Source: Prochloron sp. SP5CPC1 (GTDB taxonomy: Bacteria; Cyanobacteriota; Cyanobacteriia; Cyanobacteriales; Prochloraceae). Taken from it: a stretch of 6,297 nt of DNA. The stretch lies in contig JACONB010000110.1 of assembly GCA_014323965.1 (NCBI GenBank), positions 5,834 to 12,130 of the forward strand. Reading direction: 5' to 3'. Under the pieces are notes generated by a model. The model did not search any database and was not told the DNA's origin. It worked only from the letters and a program-made list of their open reading frames with translations. The position numbers and the translations under genes are program-made. Positions 1 to 4,520 of this stretch are shown here, in pieces (the first letter of the stretch is position 1; each line of letters begins with the position of its first letter).

Positions 1-137
1 CGATTAAGGTGGCTAGGATTTATAAGGAACTACGTGATAGTAAATTTTACTCCATTCCCCATGCAGGTCATTGTCCTCACGATGAAAAACCTAAGCTGGT
101 TAATGAGCTAATTTTAAATTGGCTGAGTCAATTTTAG
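1..137 (+). CDS. Alpha/beta-hydrolase, C-terminal fragment (5' end outside window)
   Basis: An open frame enters from the left edge (first full codon at 3) and stops with TAG at 135-137, giving 44 residues. The fragment contains the motif AGHCPHDE (residues 21-28 of the visible part), followed by a helix ending in NWLSQF. In alpha/beta-hydrolases this pattern is the segment carrying the catalytic histidine just before the C-terminal helix, and GHCPHDE is typical of a cyanobacterial/plastid group of these enzymes. The nucleophile and acid residues lie outside the window, so substrate and exact subfamily cannot be given. The gene converges with the DUF2996 gene, with only 32 bp between the two stop codons. 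The hydrolase assignment is by motif; a specific function is not claimed. Confidence 0.75.
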   Translation, partial: IKVARIYKELRDSKFYSIPHAGHCPHDEKPKLVNELILNWLSQF

Positions 138-149
138 TGTAATCGCTCC

Positions 150-165
150 TACCACTGTCATGGTA
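150..165. terminator. Weak hairpin between convergent genes
   Basis: TACCA (150-154) and TGGTA (161-165) are inverted repeats around a 6-nt loop, in the 32-bp gap between the hydrolase stop and the DUF2996 stop. The stem is only 5 bp and lacks a clear U tract on either side. It is the only dyad in the gap and may contribute to separating the two convergent transcripts, but support is thin. Confidence 0.2.
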
Positions 166-169
166 CGTG

Positions 170-583
170 CTAATTTCTTGCCAGCCATTTTTGACCATTT
201 AACCGTTGCAAGGTGTACAATACTATTAAATCTAAAGTAACCCGGCGCTCGTCAATCATAAAAGATTCTATAGTGCTCGGTTTACCTCCATTAGTAGCAC
301 AAGAAAAGGCTTTTTTCCCCTGAATACTTTCCTCCAGAAAATAAAGATTGAATTGGCGGTCGCCCTTTGGCCAATTCCCCATAACCTGCCAGCATTCTTC
401 CTCTCCTAGCTTCTCCTGGCTAAAAGCTAACTTCATATCCCCAATACCCTGACTGGTAAAGGCTTTCTGTAACCCAGGGATGAAATGCTCTTGTATAAAT
501 TCAACAAAAGGTTTATCCTCCAGCTTGGGTTTCTTAGCTTTCGCTGTCTTTGCTTTCGCCTTAGGTTTGGTTTCTTCTGCCAT
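170..583 (-). CDS. DUF2996 family protein
   Basis: A 137-residue protein recognisable as the cyanobacterial DUF2996 family; its molecular function is unknown. Residues 1-22 are a Lys/Ala/Pro-rich, probably disordered tail. The conserved core begins at LEDKPF (about 21-26) and includes EECWQVMGNW (about 62-71) and RQFNLYF (about 76-82). The best conserved part is the C-terminal half: FSCATNGGKPSTIESF, then DERRVTLDLIVLYTLQRLNG, ending WLARN. No signal peptide or membrane segment is visible, so the protein is probably cytoplasmic. The start at 583 keeps the usual Lys-rich N-terminus. A TATAAT-like box lies a few bases upstream of the ATG and no clear Shine-Dalgarno is present, so the mRNA may have a very short leader. 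It is divergent from the 704-1347 unit and convergent with the hydrolase. Confidence 0.9.
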   Translation of the reverse strand: MAEETKPKAKAKTAKAKKPKLEDKPFVEFIQEHFIPGLQKAFTSQGIGDMKLAFSQEKLGEEECWQVMGNWPKGDRQFNLYFLEESIQGKKAFSCATNGGKPSTIESFMIDERRVTLDLIVLYTLQRLNGQKWLARN

Positions 584-653
584 AATTACAAATTATATCT
601 AATTTCCTATAACTCATACTACCCCAAATATAGCACTCAAAGCAAGAATTGGG

Positions 654-682
654 TTGTGGGTTTGGTTTAATTATACTATAAT
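654..682 (+). promoter_or_regulatory. Sigma70-type promoter for the 704-1347 two-gene unit
   Basis: A perfect -10 hexamer TATAAT (677-682) sits 17 nt downstream of TTGTGG (654-659), which matches the first three bases of the -35 consensus TTGACA. Transcription would begin near 689-690, about 14 nt before the ATG at 704. The short leader has no evident Shine-Dalgarno. The site lies in the 120-bp divergent gap between the DUF2996 gene and the + strand pair. Confidence 0.6.
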
Positions 683-703
683 AGTGCTGAATTTTGAACG
701 ATT

Positions 704-973
704 ATGGAAACTCAACGTTATCCTCTCGAAGAAATCGCCCAACGGGGGGATGAGATCTACGAGCAAAACATTCGTGTAAGAGTGGAAAATGCCCACGAAG
801 GGAAAGTAGTAGCCATCGACATTGAAACGGGAGCTTATGCTCTAGGAGATAATGCTGTCATCGCAGCCCGTCAGCTTCGCAGTCAATACCCTCTAGCTGA
901 GGTTTGGTTTGTTAGAGTTGGCGATCGCGCCCTTCACCGTCTTAGTTCCCGCCCGAGAGGTAGCGGTAGATGA
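704..973 (+). CDS. Small conserved protein paired with an aspartic protease
   Basis: An 89-residue protein opening METQRYPLEEIAQRGDEIYE, followed by a short alpha/beta region (AHEGKVVAIDIETGAYALGD, then AEVWFVRVGDRALHRL). It ends in an Arg/Ser/Gly-rich tail from about residue 80. I recognise the general pattern from small uncharacterised cyanobacterial proteins that occur next to clan AA proteases; no enzymatic motif is visible. Its stop overlaps the start of the downstream protease gene as ATGA (970-973), so the two are probably translationally coupled and made together. The arrangement resembles toxin-antitoxin or regulator-protease pairs, but that is only a hypothesis. A HIP1 octamer lies inside the gene at 921-928. 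No signal peptide or membrane segment is seen. Confidence 0.8.
   Translation: METQRYPLEEIAQRGDEIYEQNIRVRVENAHEGKVVAIDIETGAYALGDNAVIAARQLRSQYPLAEVWFVRVGDRALHRLSSRPRGSGR
921..928. repeat. HIP1 octamer GCGATCGC
   Basis: This is an exact GCGATCGC palindrome within the small gene at 704-973. The octamer is highly over-represented in many cyanobacterial genomes and supports the cyanobacterial origin. A second copy is inside rbcL. Confidence 0.85.
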
Positions 974-1347
974 TTACAGGTGTTGTGAATTCCTACCTTG
1001 AACCCACAACTCGCCTACAATTAAAGGGAAGCAAAGGTCAGATCCAGGAAGTGGAGGCAGTTATCGATACTGGATTTAATGGTTTTCTGACTTTACCCCC
1101 TACATTGATTCAAACACTTCAGTTAACCCCAATTGGTAGCGGACGAACAATACTAGGCAATGGAACTCAAGACCTATACCTTATCTACGAAGCCACAGTA
1201 CTTTGGGACCAGCGGTGGCTGATAGTAGAGGCAGATGGTGCCAATACAGATATACTGATTGGTATGGGATTACTGTCTGGGTATAACTTACACGTGGAAG
1301 TTGTTAGAGGTGGGAGAGTGTCTCTCGATTCGTTCCGGGTCAATTAG
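970..1347 (+). CDS. Retropepsin-like clan AA aspartic protease
   Basis: A 125-residue protein with the hallmark of single-domain retropepsin-like proteases: the active-site motif Asp33-Thr34-Gly35 in the context AVIDTGFNGFL (30-40). The second conserved element, the hydrophobic-hydrophobic-Gly segment DILIGMGLL, is at 94-102. The length fits a half-pepsin that would act as a homodimer, each chain giving one catalytic Asp. There is no signal peptide, membrane segment or C-terminal fusion, so a cytoplasmic enzyme is likely. The start is chosen because ATG at 970 overlaps the upstream stop (ATGA) and leaves a normal N-terminal strand before the catalytic loop. Its substrate is unknown; the coupled 89-residue protein is an obvious candidate partner. 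Assignment as a protease is firm by motif, but activity is not proven. Confidence 0.85.
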   Translation: MITGVVNSYLEPTTRLQLKGSKGQIQEVEAVIDTGFNGFLTLPPTLIQTLQLTPIGSGRTILGNGTQDLYLIYEATVLWDQRWLIVEADGANTDILIGMGLLSGYNLHVEVVRGGRVSLDSFRVN

Positions 1348-1450
1348 TCATTACACCAAGTAGAGCAATAGGATTAGCATTTACAATCAAGTCAATACCA
1401 GCCATAGCAATAAGTCCAGCGAGAAGTGCAGCACATCCAAACACATCCAT
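1340..1450 (-). CDS. Possible 36-residue hydrophobic small ORF
   Basis: An ATG at 1448-1450 (- strand) opens a 36-codon frame ending with TGA at 1340-1342. It overlaps the last codons of the convergent aspartic protease gene by 8 bp. The peptide begins MDVFGCAALLAGLIAMAG and continues with IDLIVNANPIALLGVMTN. It is almost uniformly hydrophobic with a few small residues, as expected for a single membrane-spanning peptide. The frame stays open upstream to about 1480 without another ATG. No convincing Shine-Dalgarno is present. It could be a genuine small membrane protein, the remnant of a larger membrane protein, or chance. I do not recognise a family. Confidence 0.25.
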   Translation of the reverse strand: MDVFGCAALLAGLIAMAGIDLIVNANPIALLGVMTN

Positions 1451-1629
1451 CAGGACAGACTCACTTAATGTTATATTAGCTTAACAACATAGTTTATTGG
1501 GATAGGTAATAAAATTAGCGTAGCACTAAAAAAAAGTAACTTTGTACCAACACCCAACCTGTCATCATGCTTCTTCATTTCTTCCCTCCTTACCCACGAC
1601 CGGCACAGAGCTAAATTTTTTTTTTTACC

Positions 1630-1674
1630 ACAAAAAACACAAAAAACACAGAGTACATAGAGAAAGGAGAGAAA
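1630..1674. repeat. Array of five degenerate 9-nt units
   Basis: The segment divides into consecutive nonamers: ACAAAAAAC twice, then ACAGAGTAC, ATAGAGAAA and GGAGAGAAA. It is preceded by a T run. The same kind of purine-rich CACAGAGA-type array occurs at 4421-4459, so this is an interspersed repeat family. Such repeats are common between genes in large cyanobacterial genomes. Confidence 0.6.
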
Positions 1675-1697
1675 AGGCAAATATTCCCTTTCTCTCC
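1666..1697 (-). terminator. Candidate terminator of the rbcLXS operon
   Basis: GGAGAGAAAAGG (1666-1677) and CCCTTTCTCTCC (1686-1697) form a 12-bp stem around an 8-nt loop. In the - strand RNA the only imperfect pair is a G-U wobble, so the hairpin is stable in transcripts running out of rbcS. The stem is followed on that strand by UUUCUCU rather than a pure U run. It starts about 110 nt past the rbcS stop. The 5' half belongs to the nonamer array, so it may instead be a repeat-derived structure. Confidence 0.45.
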
Positions 1698-1711
1698 ATA
1701 GGTAAATGTTT

Positions 1712-1800
1712 ATAGCAGCTGTCAGCCCCTACAAAGCTGGTAACTGGACAGAAACTGAAAACTGGTCACTGGGTCACTCGAGGTAACTGGTAACTGCTAT
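1712..1800. repeat. TAACTGG-type short repeat block with terminal inverted repeats
   Basis: The block holds several copies and variants of a seven-base unit (TAACTGG, AACTGGT, CACTGGG) with irregular spacing. It is bracketed by ATAGCAG (1712-1718) and CTGCTAT (1794-1800), an exact 7-bp inverted repeat. It ends just 5 bp before the rbcS stop codon. It resembles the short tandemly repeated sequences known from filamentous cyanobacteria. No protein is encoded. Confidence 0.55.
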
Positions 1801-1805
1801 GGGCC

Positions 1806-2144
1806 TTAGTAGCGGCGGCTGTTACTGGGCTTATGAACGATAAAGCTCATCATTTGACATTGCTTAATATTGTCAAAGGCAATGACCCGAATGTAAGAAT
1901 TGGAGTACTCGGAACGACACTCCCGTACTTCATTCAAAACATCTTGAGCGCTACGGGCTTCAAAGAGAGGCAATTTCCACAGTGTCCAGTGGTGATCCGT
2001 AGGTTGGGGATCTTCTTCAAACTCAACTGCGGGAATAAACCCTTGGTCGAACATGTACTCGATCTGCTTGGCGATCTGCTGGTCCGTTAAGGGGGGCAAA
2101 TAGGAGAGAGTTTCGTAACGGCGCTCTTTAGATAAAGTTTTCAT
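1806..2144 (-). CDS. rbcS: Rubisco small subunit (form IB)
   Basis: A 112-residue small subunit of ribulose-1,5-bisphosphate carboxylase/oxygenase. It caps the L8 core at both ends to give L8S8, which is packed into the carboxysome. Recognition rests on KERRYETLSYLPPLTDQQIA (6-25), YMFDQGFIPAVEF (30-42), WTLWKLPLFEA (53-63), AQDVLNEVRECRSEY (66-80) and FDNIKQCQMMSFIVHKP (90-106), all diagnostic cyanobacterial RbcS segments. The length is close to the usual 109-113. The start at 2144 is preferred over an in-frame ATG at 2171: it matches the family N-terminus and has AAGGAAG a few bases upstream, whereas the extra nine residues have no family counterpart. It lies 27 nt downstream of rbcX in the rbcL-rbcX-rbcS operon and is the last gene of that unit. 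Confidence 0.97.
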   Translation of the reverse strand: MKTLSKERRYETLSYLPPLTDQQIAKQIEYMFDQGFIPAVEFEEDPQPTDHHWTLWKLPLFEARSAQDVLNEVRECRSEYSNSYIRVIAFDNIKQCQMMSFIVHKPSNSRRY

Positions 2145-2171
2145 GGACTTCCTTTTGGGGTAAACTAACAA

Positions 2172-2555
2172 TTATTCGTTTTCAGGCGGATCAACATAGG
2201 AGTTTACTTCAGGATCGGGAGACTGGGTTAAACGTTCCAAAAGCCGACGGCGGTGTTCCAAGTTAGCCTGCTTAATGCCAATACTCACCATCTCCGGTAG
2301 AAACTCCAGCACTTGTTCACCTAAGTGTTCCCGTACTTTCATTATCCGCATAACTAATTCTTTGTCTTCTGACATAAGTTTCTCCAGATATGCTTCTCCA
2401 TCCTGAATCTTATTGACGTCAGAATATTGTCGCAACCAAATAGCCTTGCCAGGATTGGTTTCAGTTAGTTGGTCTATGATAGTGCGTACCGCCTGATAAG
2501 TAAGGTAACTCTGTAAAACCTTAGCCGTATCTTGAGCAACTTTTTTAGGATACAT
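2172..2555 (-). CDS. rbcX: Rubisco assembly chaperone RbcX
   Basis: A 127-residue RbcX. The homodimer binds the C-terminal peptide of the Rubisco large subunit and clamps L2 units during formation of L8. The family residues fall at their expected numbers: Tyr17, Tyr20 and Gln29 in the helix SYLTYQAVRTIIDQL (central groove for the EIKFEFE-type peptide) and Arg70 in the peripheral surface that contacts a neighbouring RbcL. The matching peptide EIKFEFEAMDTL is present at the C-terminus of the RbcL in this window. The last 15 or so residues (DPEVNSYVDPPENE) are a flexible tail. It sits between rbcL and rbcS in the usual cyanobacterial order, with GGGGAG 5 nt before the ATG. An inverted repeat in the rbcL-rbcX gap may lower its expression relative to rbcL. 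Confidence 0.97.
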   Translation of the reverse strand: MYPKKVAQDTAKVLQSYLTYQAVRTIIDQLTETNPGKAIWLRQYSDVNKIQDGEAYLEKLMSEDKELVMRIMKVREHLGEQVLEFLPEMVSIGIKQANLEHRRRLLERLTQSPDPEVNSYVDPPENE

Positions 2556-2591
2556 TATTTCTCCCCGTCTCCCTAGAGACCCCTGAGCAGA

Positions 2592-2631
2592 GTTGTTAGT
2601 AATTAGGTATTAACTCCTAAAAACTAACAAC
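2592..2631 (-). promoter_or_regulatory. Stem-loop in the rbcL-rbcX spacer
   Basis: GTTGTTAGT (2592-2600) pairs with ACTAACAAC (2623-2631), and after two mismatched pairs a further 5 bp forms (TTAGG/CCTAA) around an 8-nt loop. It begins 11 nt after the rbcL stop. A smaller GTCTC/GAGAC dyad (2567-2580) lies next to the rbcX ribosome binding site. A stem here could protect the rbcL 3' end, act as partial terminator or mark a processing site, explaining how much more RbcL than RbcX is made from one operon. The role is inferred. Confidence 0.5.
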
Positions 2632-2641
2632 TAACCTTGGA

Positions 2642-4060
2642 CTAGAGTGTATCCATGGCTTCAAACTCGAACTTAATTTCCTTCCACAGTTCGCAAGCAG
2701 CAGCCAATTCTGGAGACCAGCGACAAGCTTCCCGGATGACGTCATTGCCTTCCCGCGCTAAGCTGCGACCTTCGTTACGAGCTTGAATACAAGCTTCCAA
2801 AGCAACCCGATTAGCAGTTGCGCCGGGAGCATTACCCCAGGGGTGACCGAGAGTACCACCACCAAACTGTAAGCAGGAGTCATCGCCGAAGATTTCTACC
2901 AGAGCGGGCATGTGCCAAACGTGGATACCACCGGAAGCTACAGGTATTACCCCTGGCATAGAAGCCCAATCTTGGGTGAAGAAAATACCGCGAGAACGAT
3001 CTTCCTCAATATAGTCTTCTCGCATTAGGTCAACGAAGCCCATGGTGATGCCCCGCTCACCTTCCAGCTTACCCACAACGGTACCGGAGTGAAGGTGATC
3101 GCCTCCAGACATGCGCAAGCACTTAGCTAAGACTCGGAAGTGCATACCGTGGTTCTTCTGACGGTCAATCACGGCGTGCATAGCGCGGTGAATGTGGAGC
3201 AGAAGGCCGTTGCTTCGACACCAGCGAGCTAGGGTGGTGTTGGCAGTGAAACCCCCAGTGAGATAGTCGTGCATGATGATCGGGGTACCAATTTCCTTGG
3301 CGAACTCAGCTCGCTCCATCATGTGCTCCAAGGTGGGAGCGGTGACGTTCAAGTAGTGACCTTTAATCTCGTTGGTTTCAGCTTGGGCTTTTTCAATGGC
3401 TTCTTGAACAAAGAGGAAGCGATCGCGCCAACGCATGAAGGGCTGGGAGTTAATGTTCTCGTCGTCTTTGGTGAAGTCCAAGCCACCCCGGAGACACTCA
3501 TAAACTGCCCGACCATAGTTTTTAGCGGACAGACCCAATTTGGGCTTAATGGTACAACCGAGCAGGGGACGACCGTACTTGTTCAACTTATCCCGCTCAA
3601 CGGTAATACCGTGGGGAGGGCCTTGGAAGGTCTTCAGGTAAGCCACAGGAACCCTCAAGTCTTCCAGACGCAGAGCGCGGAGGGCTTTGAAACCAAAGAC
3701 ATTACCCACAATGGAGGTGAGCATGTTGGTGACTGACCCTTCTTCAAATAAGTCTAGGGGATAGGCAATGAAGGCAAAAAATTGATTATCCTCCCCGGGG
3801 ATCGGCTCGATATCGTAACAACGACCTTTATAGCGATCCAGATCCGTCAGTCCGTCAGTCCAAACCGTCGTCCAAGTTCCAGTAGAAGATTCAGCGGCAA
3901 CCGCAGCACCAGCTTCTTCAGGAGGAACCCCCGGTTGAGCCGTGACGCGGAATGCTGCCAGAAGATCCGTATCTTTTGGTGTATAGTCGGGGGTGTAGTA
4001 GGTTAGGCGGTAGTCCTGTACTCCAGCCTTAAACCCGGCGCTTGATTTGGTTTGTACCAT
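2642..4060 (-). CDS. rbcL: Rubisco large subunit (form IB)
   Basis: A 472-residue large subunit, the same length as in Synechococcus elongatus, catalysing CO2 fixation on ribulose bisphosphate. All active-site residues seen are intact (cyanobacterial numbering, plant number minus 3): Glu57, Asn120, Lys172 in TIKPKLG, the carbamylated Lys198 with ligands Asp200 and Glu201 in GLDFTKDDEN, His291 in HIHRAMH, His324, and the loop-6 Lys331 in VGKLEG. The C-terminal peptide EIKFEFEAMDTL is the RbcX-binding and active-site-closing tail. GGAGG (4070-4074) precedes the ATG by 9 nt, and the N-terminus MVQTKSSAGFKAGVQDYRLTY (starting at residue 1) has the normal family form, which fixes the start. It heads rbcL-rbcX-rbcS. 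The upstream 460 bp carries a candidate RbcR site, dyads and a MITE-like element. Confidence 0.99.
   Translation of the reverse strand: MVQTKSSAGFKAGVQDYRLTYYTPDYTPKDTDLLAAFRVTAQPGVPPEEAGAAVAAESSTGTWTTVWTDGLTDLDRYKGRCYDIEPIPGEDNQFFAFIAYPLDLFEEGSVTNMLTSIVGNVFGFKALRALRLEDLRVPVAYLKTFQGPPHGITVERDKLNKYGRPLLGCTIKPKLGLSAKNYGRAVYECLRGGLDFTKDDENINSQPFMRWRDRFLFVQEAIEKAQAETNEIKGHYLNVTAPTLEHMMERAEFAKEIGTPIIMHDYLTGGFTANTTLARWCRSNGLLLHIHRAMHAVIDRQKNHGMHFRVLAKCLRMSGGDHLHSGTVVGKLEGERGITMGFVDLMREDYIEEDRSRGIFFTQDWASMPGVIPVASGGIHVWHMPALVEIFGDDSCLQFGGGTLGHPWGNAPGATANRVALEACIQARNEGRSLAREGNDVIREACRWSPELAAACELWKEIKFEFEAMDTL
3419..3426. repeat. HIP1 octamer GCGATCGC
   Basis: This is an exact HIP1 palindrome inside rbcL, encoding part of WRDRF. 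With the copy at 921-928 it is a compositional sign of a cyanobacterial chromosome. Confidence 0.85.
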
Positions 4061-4149
4061 GTAGTCTTTCCTCCATCAATCAAAGGCTTTGTTTTGTCTT
4101 CCGAACACTGCACTTATAGTGCGTGGTTTCGGGTAGAAACATTTTTACG

Positions 4150-4185
4150 CTTGTTATCTAGCTTCGCGAAAACTATGATAACAAG
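4150..4185 (-). promoter_or_regulatory. Nested inverted repeat in the rbcL leader
   Basis: CTTGTTATC (4150-4158) and GATAACAAG (4177-4185) are a perfect 9-bp inverted repeat, and the 18-nt centre contains a second palindrome TTCGCGAA (4163-4170). The element is 90-125 bp before the rbcL ATG. It could be an operator for a dimeric regulator or a hairpin in the leader RNA. The sequence shows symmetry only; the function is inferred. Confidence 0.45.
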
Positions 4186-4227
4186 TCCATTAGACTATTT
4201 CTTATTTCGATTTCTCATCGTAACACG

Positions 4228-4236
4228 AGGATAGCA
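4228..4236 (-). promoter_or_regulatory. Weak candidate -10 for rbcL
   Basis: On the - strand TG-C-TATCCT reads as an extended -10 (TGnTATnnT) with no good -35. It would place transcription start near 4221, with the RbcR-type motif centred about 73 bp upstream, the usual distance for an activating LysR-type site. The leader would be about 160 nt. An alternative is the TATAAG in the GCACT/AGTGC dyad nearer the gene. Confidence 0.25.
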
Positions 4237-4286
4237 ACTTGATAAATAATTTTTTTAGATTTTGATTTAGATTTTTTTTCTACTGG

Positions 4287-4301
4287 ATTAATTTTACTAA
4301 T
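4287..4301 (-). promoter_or_regulatory. Candidate RbcR (LysR-type) operator
   Basis: The + strand reads ATTAA-TTTTA-CTAAT and the - strand ATTAG-TAAAA-TTAAT, so both strands fit ATTA(G/A)-N5-(C/T)TAAT, the motif I recall being reported for RbcR, the LysR-type activator of Rubisco genes in Synechocystis. It is 227 bp upstream of the rbcL start, in the only intergenic region where such a regulator would be expected. The motif match is seen directly; binding is inferred. Confidence 0.5.
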
Positions 4302-4384
4302 GACCGCCCCACTTATTGAGTCTAATTACCTAGAGCGCGTCATTTGTATAAGTCCTAACGCTAGATCACTTCTTATAAGGAATT

Positions 4385-4499
4385 CTGGCGTTGCTGAATC
4401 ATTATATGAAATAATAATAAACCGCAGAGGCGCAGAGAACACAGAGGAGAAAGAGAGAGCTAGTTCTTACTGATTCATGTCTCAATTATGCAACGCCGG
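4385..4499. mobile_element. MITE-like element, about 115 bp
   Basis: The ends at 4385-4410 and 4474-4499 are imperfect inverted repeats: 18 of 26 positions match without gaps, including a perfect core GGCGTTGC/GCAACGCC and a second match ATGAA/TTCAT. The interior has no coding capacity and carries a purine-rich nonamer array. These are the traits of a non-autonomous transposon remnant. I see no clear target-site duplication, so the exact borders and parent family are uncertain. It lies 21 bp beyond the methyltransferase stop and upstream of the rbcL promoter region. Confidence 0.5.
4421..4459. repeat. CGCAGAGA/CACAGAGA-type purine-rich array
   Basis: Units of 8-9 nt (CGCAGAGG, CGCAGAGAA, CACAGAGGA, GAAAGAGAG) follow one another. 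The repeat is related to the one at 1630-1674 and lies inside the MITE-like element. This class of sequence is widely scattered between genes in cyanobacteria. Confidence 0.6.
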
Positions 4500-4520
4500 A
4501 ACCATCATGACAATAAGGGC

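Larger units (their letters stand above)
1348..1805. other. Repeat-rich convergent intergenic region
   Basis: This is 458 bp between the protease gene (+) and rbcS (-) without a confident gene. From left to right it holds most of the possible small ORF (to 1450), an AT-rich stretch, an 11-T run ending at about 1626, an array of 9-nt units (1630-1674), a strong hairpin (1666-1697), and a block of TAACTGG-like short repeats bounded by 7-bp inverted repeats (1712-1800). The open frame at 1471-1680 (-) lies over the low-complexity repeats and does not look like protein. Confidence 0.7.
4061..4520 (-). other. rbcL leader and upstream region
   Basis: These 460 bp between the methyltransferase remnant and rbcL contain no credible gene. 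Reading toward rbcL they hold a MITE-like element (4385-4499), an RbcR-type motif (4287-4301), a weak extended -10 box (4228-4236), a nested inverted repeat (4150-4185), a small dyad GCACT/AGTGC (4110-4122) and the rbcL Shine-Dalgarno (4070-4074). Small open frames on the + strand here are not supported by any protein-like feature. Confidence 0.7.

Noticed and set aside
485..670. 61-codon + strand frame
   Set aside because: It is antisense to the N-terminus of the DUF2996 gene and extends into the promoter gap; no family resemblance.
1630..1674. CRISPR array
   Set aside because: The units are only 9 nt, contiguous and degenerate, with no spacers and no cas genes nearby.
1471..1680. 69-codon open frame on the - strand
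   Set aside because: It runs through the T run and nonamer repeats, giving a low-complexity FLYVLCVFCVFC-type product with no ribosome binding site.
1348..1805. tRNA or other structured RNA gene
   Set aside because: I looked for a cloverleaf with acceptor, anticodon and T-arm sequences here and in 4061-4520 and saw none.
1833..2090. 85-codon + strand frame
   Set aside because: It is antisense to rbcS and explained by it.
2145..2171. Upstream ATG start for rbcS at 2171
   Set aside because: It adds nine residues not found in RbcS, and the internal ATG at 2144 has a proper ribosome binding site and the family N-terminus.
3269..3736. 155-codon open frame on the + strand inside rbcL
   Set aside because: It is antisense to a fully conserved rbcL and has no protein-like motifs; it reflects codon bias of rbcL. 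The same applies to the + strand frame at 3782-4006.
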